Source: Mycosarcoma maydis (Eukaryota > Basidiomycota > Ustilaginomycetes > Ustilaginales). From it: a DNA stretch of 64,000 bases. Positions 11,801-20,823 of this stretch are shown piece by piece. The stretch lies in the NCBI RefSeq assembly GCF_000328475.2, contig NC_026482.1, positions 682,001 to 746,000 on the forward strand. The letters are read 5' to 3'. The notes under the pieces are model-generated. The model saw only the letters and a list, made by a program, of their open reading frames with translations. It did not search any database and was not told the origin of the DNA. How positions within the stretch are numbered: the first letter of the stretch is position 1; each line of letters begins with the position of its first letter. The position numbers and the translations under genes were made by a program.

Positions 11801-13068
11801 ACGTGGAGCGTTTGAGAACGCTGGTGGCGAGGATCGAGTCGGGGTACCAGGCCTAGCGTGGTGAGGAAGGAAGAGGAAGAGTTGGAGCGAAACCGATTGC
11901 GCTCTTGAACAGCGTCTGCAGAGGCTTTGGAACTGACGTCGAAACTGCCTGCTCTGCGAATGACGCTCAGACCCTTCTTGGTTGCCTGCGCGGCGGAGCG
12001 AGCTGCCACATTGACGATCTCGCCAGATCGTCTGCGCAGTGTTTTGGATGAGGAGCTCGAGATCATGATGGCCTGGCGATCGCGTGCAGCGTGGTCCTCG
12101 ACTTGTTTACTAGAAGGTAGTAGCGCTTGCTGGTCGTCCCAGTCTGCGAAGGTCTGACAGTCGCGCAAAGGAGAGCTAGGCATGCCGTTGCCGGAGCTGG
12201 TAGCAAAGTCTTCCTCATCTTCATCTTTGACAAGACTGAGGCTGTGCGTACTGTTTTTGGATTGGTGCTTGTGAGCGCGAGGGTCGAAAAAGGCGTGCGA
12301 CAACGAGTTGGAAGATCGCGATCGAAACATGCGGTTACTACGAATGTAGGAGGATGAGTCATGGCCAACTTCGAGCCTGGAGCGCTGCGGGCCGTCCGAC
12401 TTGCGTCGCTGGTGCATAAAGCGAGGCTGTTGTGATTTGTCGGAGCTGGCGTCAAGGTTGCGGCTGGAATAGAGAAAGATGTCACCGCTGTTGGGATTTA
12501 AGAACTGCGATCCTTCTGTATGGGATCGATGGCGGCCACCGTCCTTCTGAGCTAAGTCCGAGGCTCGGAGACTGGCAGCAGTCTTGGCATCATGCGAGTT
12601 TCGTTTGCTCTGTCTCTTGAAGCTGCGGCCCCAACTCAATCGATCACTCATCATAGAGCTGCCAAGCTCAGAGACAGATACCGAGCTGAAAGAGTTGCGA
12701 TGAGAGGCAGCTCTAGCATGGCCGGCGGACGAGATGGAAGAAGAGGAAGGGTTGGAAAAGGTGGTGCGATAGTTAGTCGACGGCGAGAAGGCAGAGGTCG
12801 ATTCGGTTGAAGGGGATGACTGCACAAAGCCACCATAGGCAAACGTGTGTAACGATTTTGGGTCGATACTGGTAGGATTCTGCTCTGTCGCGGATCGGAC
12901 AAGAAATGTGGGGACATGAGATTCATGCTTGGATGCTGATACGAATTGACTGCTGGGTGGCATCGATATCTTTGTCGGCGAGGAAGCACGGTGATGAAAG
13001 GTATTGGAGGGCACGTGTGGCGAGCGGGAAGGGCCAGCCTCGGCAGATTGCGGCCAAAATGACATCAT
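8821..13068 (-). CDS. NAK1: Ste20/GCK-family protein kinase, NAK1/KIC1 type
   Basis: Predicted 1415-aa serine/threonine kinase. The kinase domain is at about residues 690-950. It has the glycine loop GRGAYGAVYRG, Lys720 in VALKVV, HRDIKAANILL with catalytic Asp814, CDFGVA with Asp832, and the GTPYWMAPEVI motif of Ste20 kinases. The match to S. cerevisiae Kic1 and S. pombe Nak1, from memory, is strong, including QREVALLSQL and the TGNPPLADVE region. Those kinases act in the RAM/MOR network controlling polarity and cell separation. The kinase domain is preceded by about 690 residues of Ser-rich sequence and a Gly/Asn-rich stretch at roughly 615-680, and followed by about 460 low-complexity residues. 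Family members I recall have the kinase near the N-terminus, so the long N-terminal arm is notable. No intron is required. Confidence 0.88.
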   Translation of the reverse strand: MMSFWPQSAEAGPSRSPHVPSNTFHHRASSPTKISMPPSSQFVSASKHESHVPTFLVRSATEQNPTSIDPKSLHTFAYGGFVQSSPSTESTSAFSPSTNYRTTFSNPSSSSISSAGHARAASHRNSFSSVSVSELGSSMMSDRLSWGRSFKRQSKRNSHDAKTAASLRASDLAQKDGGRHRSHTEGSQFLNPNSGDIFLYSSRNLDASSDKSQQPRFMHQRRKSDGPQRSRLEVGHDSSSYIRSNRMFRSRSSNSLSHAFFDPRAHKHQSKNSTHSLSLVKDEDEEDFATSSGNGMPSSPLRDCQTFADWDDQQALLPSSKQVEDHAARDRQAIMISSSSSKTLRRRSGEIVNVAARSAAQATKKGLSVIRRAGSFDVSSKASADAVQERNRFRSNSSSSFLTTLGLVPRLDPRHQRSQTLHVVDAPKTPGNETTGKSKQASLSLPSSVQHSPKLQGLGLHGEGTRFNASRFSQITEAEDEDKSLSKDLPQTPSKTLATMSFDSDQELQLRRSDSSEALEKDEPNEVPLVSEQTPPTASEAAKAEPKSPSRSAIEQRHGLAKRSYAALIDLLNPTLHKEGKPQSRGRQASLGGAEPVRGLSNGDHGGKGVTGAGGSGVSSANNGGRNRGNTGGGRGNGMHGGGGGGGGAGPTNGGNGGGTGGGGPPDRRGGPPRGGGNSSSDVGPPVNSVYRRLELVGRGAYGAVYRGVHVETGAAVALKVVNLDTPDDDVSDIQREVALLSQLREAASKNVVRYWGCWLKGPELWIVMDFAEGGSVRTLMKAGAIAERYCAVIVRETLVALNYLHKSGIIHRDIKAANILLTSTGRILLCDFGVAASLASNSVHSKRSTFVGTPYWMAPEVITEGKTYDQKADVWSLGITIYEMATGNPPLADVEQMRVIMLIPKSKPPRLPLEGDFSPAMRDFVAACLNEEPKERATSEELTKLKWIKTYAKTPSSVLKEVIQSYNAWTKAGGMRMSLIGAETADWGEAGNRDSFAFDGRETGEGWEFNTLQSAREWDEDEEEVEGQHAPIPIRDHPLLRLFDVEPSDGATSAGGGYATRGGTGADSVNGSTWRPAAPAVEACATLRAQQAPPQLKTQQSSSSLSAAVPMAKPSLGAHAQEKASFTGTGNTPFRFGVGGGVGPAQPMRKRSQSLTKPSSSSSGSSSLAMSTAASSTTTAIVIPDSRSLHDLSSAGSAGAAGAAGAAQPKQTYSSRVLEQRMGHGKSNDATSSGLYTDLDRAVDNAELIAHHRQSHGGSDPTTAGLHASPSRHVQLWDRGANAQTYSRLARLRAGYLTQPRQRADSASLAASTSLAASDDSPITPTAQAAAAATPTPTTVATATATAAAGTGVPAGSAFTRPHMDAGPALKPLDFAHLHTKHQVSSTLAKTLDDLGKWLDVLSLGLGRAVHSDL

Positions 13069-13781
13069 GGGCTGAAGCTGTACGGCTCGATGAGGCAGTA
13101 CGGTTCGTTGTGGATCTGGAGCAGACTATGCTGCTGCTGCCAGCGAAGCTGGGCAATTAGGCCGAGTGGAACATGATGTGGCTCTAGACAAGGAGGATTG
13201 CAATCCAGGGCGATGCTGCTGAAGTAGCAGGTACTGTGTTCGGATCTGGTGCCAAGGCAAAGCTATTGAAGTAGACGCTGAGCGAAAGGAAGATAATCGT
13301 AGTACTGATCGAAGTTGTCGGAGGGGCAAACTGAGCATAACCGGTGGGTGGTGTTGTCAGCTTGCTCTCTCTGCCATTCGTCATTCTAAAATTACTGTAT
13401 CTGTGTCTCACGATTAACCACCTTAATTTGTGATTCGTGATTCATGATTGTTTTGAATTTCCTCCTAAGTTAGTCACGAGTGGCAATCACGAATTCATGA
13501 ATTTACGAATCGTGAATCGTGAGTGTCTCGCTCTACCGTACCGAAAAAAAACATGGGGGTAATTTGGGGTTGCAAAAAGGGGTTGAAAATCATTCTACTT
13601 GCTATCAAACCCCACAACGTACCACGCCACACACACCTTTTCAGAGCACATCCTGATGCCGCGCTGAAGCATTTCTTGTTCCGCGATCTGTTTGGATTGT
13701 TTGGATAAGTTCAGACAACAGCACTCCACATGGTGTCAGACAGGCGAGAGACTATCATCTGGAACCATGTGACACGTGTTA
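13069..13781. other. intergenic region between two minus-strand genes
   Basis: No gene seen. CGTGATT/AATCACG words cluster at 13408-13520 in both orientations, with a CTAAGTTAG word at 13465-13473 directly abutting TCACGAG. This is the upstream region of the kinase gene and the downstream region of CDS1. Confidence 0.5.
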
Positions 13782-15701
13782 TCAAGCTTTGGTGAGCTTG
13801 CCCTGCCCAACGAGATATCGGCTGATCTCGTTGTACAGCTCGATTTGATCGTCGAGTGTAAGCTGCGTTACTACGGTCTGCAGCACCGAGCCAACGGTGA
13901 CATGGTGTTCGCGAATGAGCGACGAGTAGTAGACGTAAGAAAAGAGTCCCATCAAGAACTGGCAATCAAAGCGGTCAGTAAGACCACCGTGGCCAGGGAT
14001 GCTGTCGCCGAAATCCTTGATGTTGAAAGCACGTTTGAATCCGCTCGCAAAGAATCCGCCAAACGGCGCGACCAGGCTGGCAAACGCAGCCATGACGAGA
14101 GCGTGCAGCTGGAACGGAGACCACGGGAACGCCGAGATACGGTGACCTGCAATCGAGGAGGCCAACGACGCCATGGCGGGTGGCAAGGAAAGGTAGTGCC
14201 AGTGGAAGACTGGGTTGACGTCGCAGGTAACCTCCTTGAACGCATTCATGCCCAGGCTGACGGCAGGGCAGATCATGTAGTTGTAGCGCTGGAAGAAGGT
14301 GGCCCAACCGTATGCAAAGATCTCGGTGACGATGAATGCACCCACGAAACCCTCGACCGTCTTCTTGGGGCTGAGGTCGATCAGAGGCGTCCTGCCAAAC
14401 GTCATACCACAAATGTAAGCAAAGACATCGTTGCAAACCACGAGCGAGGCGGGCACCCAGAGCCAGATGAGACCCTCGAGAATGTTGTTGACGATAAAGT
14501 GGCTGGAAAAGACGATGAGAAGCAGCGACATGTGCACCCAGCAGAACAAGCCAAACTGATGCTTGAGGTTGCGACGTTTTAGGTTGGAGACAAACGCCAT
14601 GAAGCCGAACACGTAGAGCATGAACGAGAGGAAGCGATGATGCCTGGCAAAAGGGATGAACCACGCATCCACAAAGACAATGTGCTTAAAGTAGTAGATG
14701 ATCGACTCGCCATACAAAAAGTAGTTGGCGACGGCGAAAAAGTACCAGCTGAGCGTCTTGCTCCACAGCTGGTCGCGACGGCCTTGGATGCGCTTCTGGA
14801 TGCGCTCGTCATCATCGTCGTCATCCACCTCGCTAGTGGCAGCGCTGGTGGGGGCGGATGACATGCGACTCGAACGTCCTCCTCCGCCAGTGACCGAGGG
14901 ACGACCAGGAATGTTGAAGAGAGCGACAATCTCGCGGTAGACCAGAGTCTGACAGATCATGACGAGCAAGATCATGTAGGGATGGCCGAGTAGCAAGAGA
15001 CCGATGAATCCTCCAATCATGATGAGCGTGTACAATGTCCTCTCGTAAATCTTCTGCCACTTTGCCTTTGCAGCGGCAGCGGCATCTTCCTGGCTCTGCT
15101 GCGACTGCTGGGGCTGCTTCGGCAACTGTTGCGATGTGTTCGCCTCTCGCGATGCCGGTGGCTGTGGCGACTGGAATTTGACATCTTGCGCATGGTCGTT
15201 GCTGACAGCCTTTGTGGAAGCGTTCAGAATGGATTCGGGCTGGTCTGCCTTGGCTGAGGCTGGTTTTGCAGTTGGAAGAGCCGTCTGGTAGCCAGAGGGG
15301 GCGCCTTGTTTGGGTGCCGAAGCAGCAAAGGGTGCTGAGGGAGTGGGAATGACTTTGTCCTGGACCCCCAGATTCTCCACAGCGGCAGAAGTGAGCGACT
15401 GAGGAGGCTCGACAGTATTGGTGCCGTTGTAGCCATTAGGAGCAATCACCTTGTTCGCACTGTCGGTTGTGTCGAGCTTGGCCGGCTGAGGGGCGGACTG
15501 GGCCTTGTTGAGCTTGCTCTTGGTATCCTTGGTAGACGAGGCGTTGGCAGCAGGCTGAGAAGGCTGAGCTGGCTGAGCTGGCTTTGCGGGCGACTTGTGC
15601 TCGACGACGCTCTCTTCGTCGTCGGATTCGATCTCTTCGACCTGAAGCGCCTCGAAAGCGGTACGCGAGGCAAAGCGGCCTCCGTTGTGGGATGAAGCCA
15701 T
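13782..15701 (-). CDS. CDS1: phosphatidate cytidylyltransferase (CDP-diacylglycerol synthase)
   Basis: Predicted 639-aa integral membrane enzyme that makes CDP-diacylglycerol from CTP and phosphatidic acid, the precursor for phosphatidylinositol and other phospholipids, in the ER. The CDS family signature is visible near the C-terminus at about residues 553-578 (FKR...KD...PGHGGLTDRFD). Earlier in the chain, SPKKTVEGFVGAF and several hydrophobic helices also fit the family. The first 190 residues are Pro/Gln/Ala/Ser-rich and probably disordered. An Asp-rich insert (EVDDDDDDE) lies between the first helices. The protein is longer than the 457-aa yeast enzyme mainly because of the N-terminal arm. 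The ATG at 15701 is the first in frame. Confidence 0.93.
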   Translation of the reverse strand: MASSHNGGRFASRTAFEALQVEEIESDDEESVVEHKSPAKPAQPAQPSQPAANASSTKDTKSKLNKAQSAPQPAKLDTTDSANKVIAPNGYNGTNTVEPPQSLTSAAVENLGVQDKVIPTPSAPFAASAPKQGAPSGYQTALPTAKPASAKADQPESILNASTKAVSNDHAQDVKFQSPQPPASREANTSQQLPKQPQQSQQSQEDAAAAAKAKWQKIYERTLYTLIMIGGFIGLLLLGHPYMILLVMICQTLVYREIVALFNIPGRPSVTGGGGRSSRMSSAPTSAATSEVDDDDDDERIQKRIQGRRDQLWSKTLSWYFFAVANYFLYGESIIYYFKHIVFVDAWFIPFARHHRFLSFMLYVFGFMAFVSNLKRRNLKHQFGLFCWVHMSLLLIVFSSHFIVNNILEGLIWLWVPASLVVCNDVFAYICGMTFGRTPLIDLSPKKTVEGFVGAFIVTEIFAYGWATFFQRYNYMICPAVSLGMNAFKEVTCDVNPVFHWHYLSLPPAMASLASSIAGHRISAFPWSPFQLHALVMAAFASLVAPFGGFFASGFKRAFNIKDFGDSIPGHGGLTDRFDCQFLMGLFSYVYYSSLIREHHVTVGSVLQTVVTQLTLDDQIELYNEISRYLVGQGKLTKA

Positions 15702-15974
15702 TGCGATGACTTGTGGAAGGTGACAGAAAGTCAACTGCGGATAGTTTGGTGAATATGGTCGGAATGGTAGCTTGAAGAGACAAGCTCGTGGGTGGGCAGT
15801 CCTCCGGAAGAAGGGCTTGGGGCTACAGCAGCGATTACGACGAACGGGCCAATTTCTGTTCGATCGTGACAAAATGCAAGACGCTCAAGACCGTCCGTTG
15901 ACAAGGCTTCCTTCCGGATTCAGATCGCGTCCAAACTGAAAGTCATCCACAAACGTGAGAAGGAAATTGGTGAT

Positions 15975-16009
15975 ATTCGTGATTCGTGATTCGTGATTCA
16001 CGATTGTTG
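15975..16009. repeat. CGTGATT-family 7-bp array
   Basis: Heptads ATTCGTG three times, then ATTCACG and ATTGTTG. It lies about 270 bp upstream of the CDS1 start codon. Confidence 0.8.
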
Positions 16010-17384
16010 GCTCAGCTGCGACTGTGCCTGTGTGGAGGCAGTGAGTCAGCTCGCACGAGATCATGCCAGCACGGTGGCATTTTGAATTTCAAATCGAAAC
16101 ACTCGTGACTTGAACTTGATTCTGTTTTTATAATATGTTTGTCGCAGTCAGTCACAGTTGTAATCTTCATCCCGATTTCCGATTCCCGATTTATGATTGT
16201 CGTGTGTTCAAGAATTTCCGATTCAGAATGTGGGTTTGGTAGATGTGACATACTTGTTAAAATTGGGTTCATCCCTGATCGTGATCACGCACCACGCACC
16301 TTTACGTCTCGGTACTGTGCCTGTCTTGGTTGTGTCTACAGCATGGCACGAAGAGCCACCCAAAAATCCAGCCAGAGCCCATCGAGACCATGCTTGAATC
16401 ATCGAGAATGCGATCAGTCGCTGTTGGCCAGCTCGTAAGAAGCATCTCGAGAGTTGGCGTGCTGGAGCGAGGGCGAATGTAAACACCAAGAACTGAGAAC
16501 CGCGCCTGGTCAACTTCACGCTTGTGTGTCAAGTCGTGAGTGTGTCTTGGATGGGTGAGCTTCAGGCAAAGTCGGCTTACACACGTCGTCGCAGGGGGCA
16601 GAATTTCGAGTACAGAAAGCAAGCGTGAATCACGAACCTGGCGCGAGCAACATTCGTGATTCACAATGCGAAGCGAGCGTGGAAAGAACGCGCTTATTGG
16701 CTGCAGCCAGTCGATCAAGAAGCAGCTCGTGCATGGCACTGCAGCTAAGTTAACCATCAATTCTGCTTGGTTCGAGGTTGGCATCTTGATGGCAGAAGCA
16801 GGGACCAAATCACAGCATACATTGCGATCAATGGTTGGGCTACTCGTGACTTGAGTCTTGTGCGTAATACCCTCTCTCTTACAAATTGCACACCAAAGCT
16901 TCATCCCCTACAGCAAACACGCAACACAGGCTCTGCTGCCAAAGCTTTCCAGCCACGAGTTGGACATGCGCCAGCCGACTGTTCCAGAGAGAACGATTTT
17001 CGGAGCGGAGCTGGAGTGCCAGGAACTCTATCCAATGTGCATTTTCCACGGACCAAAGAGAGATAGTTAGAAAAAAAAAAGAATCATAACTTTCAAAATA
17101 CAAAGAAAAGAAATGTAGCATCTGAAACATAAGGGCAGCTGATTTGTCTAATCTGTCCAATTGTGAATCGTGAACATTGTGAATACTTTGCAAACAGGGT
17201 TTCTGCCACCCTGAACTGTATGCTAGCCGACCTGCACGCTTGTCTCGAGACGCACACCCGCACACAGTTCCAACTACCAATCACGATGACTAGTCTGGAT
17301 GAAATCTCGAGCGAGATCTAAGCCAAACGCAGAGGCTTTGCGTGAGAGGACAGGCCAGGATCGGAGCGTGCGCTTCTGTGACCA

Positions 17385-17386
<2 letters not shown>

Positions 17387-17416
<30 letters not shown>
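17387..17416. repeat. (TG)15 microsatellite
   Basis: Thirty bases of uninterrupted TG dinucleotide in gene-free DNA. Confidence 0.9.
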
Positions 17417-17418
<2 letters not shown>

Positions 17419-18282
17419 TTCAAGCGTGGCTCGAGTCAGCAGTTGCACAACTGAACGACAGAGTCGCAAAAGGCCGCAGCTGTGCGGGTTATTTTTCCCT
17501 CTGTTTTCTTTTGGATCCCCCCCCGGTCTCGTGGTTGGTGTTGGGCGTCTCCCTGCACAAGGCCCCTTACAGCACCACTGTGTTGCTTCTTGACATGCAA
17601 AGGATATATTTAATCAAGCTAGTCAAGTGATTCCTCGCTCGGCCCGCTGTTATTGGTCGGCTCAGCTGGCGGTGCGAGCGTGTGCGCCGGAATGTCTCCG
17701 CAGGTGGCGTAGTGGGATGCTCCGCCTGTGTCCCTTTTGCGTGCTTACAAGGTCACAACATGCCTATCTCTTGCCTGGCAACCAGTGTGCCAAGATGGGC
17801 GCCGCAATACCGCACACCTTGACCATCCTATCACATCACGCGCTGGGCGGTCCAAGTCACATCACCTGCAACTTCATTTGGTGCTGTACGCAACACGCCT
17901 GGCTCCTGCAGCTCACTCAGCCCACTCGCCCTCGCCCTCGCCCCTGCCCCTGCACCTGCACATGCGCTGCAAATCACGATTCGACTGTGCCGAGATCCAC
18001 TCATCACAGCATGTTCTTTCTATTGAAATTCAAGCTTGTTTGTTCTCAATAGTTATCATCAAAGGAAAAAAGGGGCTGACGGCATGCCACGCCGAGCCGC
18101 TCGACTCACTGCCACCAGCAAAGAAACGCAGCGAAGCCTTACGAAGCCAAAGCTGGGTTTCAAAAAAAAAGTAAAGAAAAAAAACACAAATAACTGCGGC
18201 TGTCCCGCCCTCTGCTCAGCTCAGCTCAGGCTTTTGTCGCGCCGCTCCTCAGCCTGTCCCTCAATCGCTTATCTGCCCCATT

Positions 18283-18288
18283 TATATA
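18283..18288 (+). promoter_or_regulatory. probable TATA element of the E/A/P-rich protein gene
   Basis: TATATA about 140 bp before the ATG at 18430, followed by a pyrimidine-rich leader (18300-18345), the layout of a strong fungal promoter. Inferred from sequence and position only. Confidence 0.45.
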
Positions 18289-18429
18289 CTTGACTGCGCA
18301 GCCATCATCCTCCTTCCTTCCGTATCTCAATCCGTTCTCGTACCTCCCACCGCTACCATCACCACCGACAACTTCGTCGTATACCCCTCTCTGACATTTG
18401 TCATCAAACCACCTCTATCTATACCCGCC

Positions 18430-19375
18430 ATGTCTGCTGCTCCTGAAACCACCCCTGCCCCCGTCGCTCCCGTCGAGGAGGTTGCCGCCCCCGTCGTCGA
18501 GGAGACCGCCGCTGCTACCGAGGCTGTTGCTGCTCCTGTTGAGGAGGCTGCCGCTCCTGTCGAGGCTGTAAGTAAAGTGATTTCAAACAGCATCCCTGTT
18601 TATCTCTTGCATTCCTACTGCAATCACAGTGCTGACGTTCGTGACATTGGCTTAACGTATCCCTTTTCCCCTTTCACATTAGGAGGCTGCCCCTGCTGTT
18701 GTAGAGGAGACTGCCGCCCCCACCACCGAGCCTGTCGCTGCCGTCGAAGAGACCACCGCTGCTGAGCCTGCCGCCGAGGAGGCCAAGCCCGAGGAGGCCA
18801 CCAAGGAGGTCACTCCCAAGAAGGAGAAGCGCCAGTCTTTCTTCGGCAAGTTCATCGGTGCCATCAAGGAGAAGACCGCCAAGAAGGAGAAGACCGCTGT
18901 TGCTAAGGAGGAGCCCGTCACCGAGGAGGCCGCCGCTGCTGCTCCCGTCGAGGAGACCGCTGCTCCTGCTGAGGCTACCGAGGAGGCTGCTCCTGCCAAG
19001 GTAGAGGAGACTCCTGCTGCCGTCGAAGAGGCCGCTGCCCCCGTCGAAGCTGAGGTTGCCCCCGCTGCTGAGGAGGCCAAGGACGTCAAGATTGACGAGT
19101 CGGCCAAGGCTGATGCTCCCGCTCCCGATGTGGCTGCTCAGAAGATCAAGCTCGGCCGTCGTCTGAGCGGCAAGTTTGGTGCTCTCTTCCACAAGCAGCC
19201 CAAGAAGACTGAGGAGAAGGCCGAGGCCCCCGCCGCTGCTGCTGCCACTGAGGAGCAGGAGGCCAGCCCCGTCGAGGAGAAGGTTGCTGAGGACGTCATT
19301 GCCCCTCCTGCTGCCGCCGCCCCTGTCGTGGTCGAGGCTCCTAAGGCTGCTGCCCCTGTCGCTGCCGCCGCCTAG
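18430..19375 (+). CDS. Glu/Ala/Pro/Val-rich protein with two basic GKF-type motifs
   Basis: Two exons, 18430-18567 and 18683-19375, give 276 aa. The intron 18568-18682 (115 bp) starts GTAAGT and ends TTAG, in phase 0, and the acidic Ala/Pro/Glu pattern continues across the join. I do not recognise the family. Most of the chain is EEA/APV low-complexity sequence. Two basic aromatic motifs break it: RQSFFGKFIGAIKEK near residue 96 and RRLSGKFGALFHKQPKK near residue 204. They share GKF-(I)GA followed by lysines. Codon use is extremely biased to GCC, GTC, GAG and AAG, like the eL6 gene, which suggests high expression. It is convergent with the forkhead gene. A membrane- or cytoskeleton-binding role for the paired motifs is a guess. 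Confidence 0.82.
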
Positions 19376-20107
19376 AGGGATGGATCCACGCTTCTCTTTT
19401 TGCCGGTTCTGTTTGATTCTCTTCTTCCGGATTCTTTTGCATGCCCACTTCCGTTCCCGGTTCCGCGGCTCTTTGATTCTCTCTTGTCCTCTCCCTTGCT
19501 CCTTGATACCACCTTCTACCCTCCTCCTCGGGTTGTCGGTGCCTCTGCGAGCCTGGGCTATACCCCTCCGAACTCGACAAGGTTCGATCATGCACCATGA
19601 TTCCCTGACTCGCACCTCTAGCGACATACCACCTTGCACAAATCACCCTTAATAGACGACGCTCTGGCGCCCTCCTTACTCGAAGCTTCACTTCATGTGA
19701 GCCATATCTCCTCTCGCTTCTCATCTACCTCGGTCGATAGTTGCTGTACGCTCCATTCTCTCTCTCTCTCTCGCGATTTCCTGTCACATTGATACCATCG
19801 CGATTGAAACGCCAAATTTGATGTCTCATCACGTGTATAGCATTTCTGTGGTTTGTTGAGGTGGTCTTGAGCCGTGAAAAGGGTTGAGTGAGCGATGGGG
19901 TGAGGCTGGATAGTGAGCTCATTCGGCACAGCCCAAACGGTAACTGGCGGTCAATGGGATGTCCAAGATACAAATATAGATAAGATTGACGATACGGGAC
20001 CAGGTGGCGGGGATGAAGGGGCAGGGGGGCACAGAGTAAGGATGGGGGGATAGGTATCTATGCCGTGGTTGAAGATGAGGAGGGAAGGGGAGGGAGGTGA
20101 GGAGGGA
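19376..20107. other. convergent 3' intergenic region
   Basis: This lies between the stop codons of two converging genes. A CT-dinucleotide run is at 19756-19772. No gene or recognisable RNA was seen, and CGTGATT words are essentially absent here. Confidence 0.45.
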
Positions 20108-20738
20108 CTAGGAGCCGGACTGGGGGGGTGGGAGTTGGAAGTCGGTGAGGTCGCGCAGAGCCTCTGAGGTTGGACGTTTGCGCGAGCCCTCGCCGCCCAA
20201 CGTGCCTAGAGCGGATGTGTTGCTAGTGTCCGCACTGTCGTTTGGCTGGACAAGTGGGGTGAATGAAAACCACGTCGAGTCCGCAGGCGACGGCCCTTCA
20301 AGTGCATTCCCCGACGCAAACGGACTCGAGCCAGCAAAGTTACCATTATAGCTAGGCGTCATACCACTCATACTGTTGCCGTTGTTCGAACTACTCTGCG
20401 GCTGAGACTGCTGCCCTGGCTGTGATCGCGCTTGCTGTTGCAGCATCTGCTGCTGACCTTGTTGCGCTCCTGGCTGACCTTGCTGCGACGCTTGCGATAC
20501 AGGCGGCTGATTGGCATTTGCATTCGTATTCGCATTTGCATTCTGGTTCTGGTTCTGGTTCTGGTTTTGGTTGAGGTTGCGCTGCGCTTGCCCTGGCATT
20601 TGCTGGGTTCCTTGCTGAAGGCTTGTGTAGATGTGGTTGCCAAAGCTGGAATATGCATTATTGTTCGCTTGACCTTGCTGTTGCTGTTGCTGTTGCTGTC
20701 GTTGTTGCTGTTGTTGCTGCTGTTGCTGCTGTTGTTGC

Positions 20739-20823
<85 letters not shown>

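Larger units (their letters stand above)
15702..18429. other. 2.7-kb gene-free region
   Basis: I see no supportable gene. It has a CGTGATT array at 15975-16009, ACTCGTGACT words at 16101-16110 and 16842-16851, a CTAAGTTAA word at 16745-16753 and a (TG)15 run at 17387-17416. Further CGTGAWTCACG words lie near 16626, 16651 and 17163. A Pro/Leu-type hexamer stretch (CTCGCC/CTGCAC) lies at about 17926-17962. The last 150 bp hold a TATA-like element and pyrimidine-rich leader for the next gene. Confidence 0.5.

Noticed and set aside
17650..17680. A-box-like GGCTCAGCTGG
   Set aside because: No B box downstream within tRNA length and no cloverleaf.
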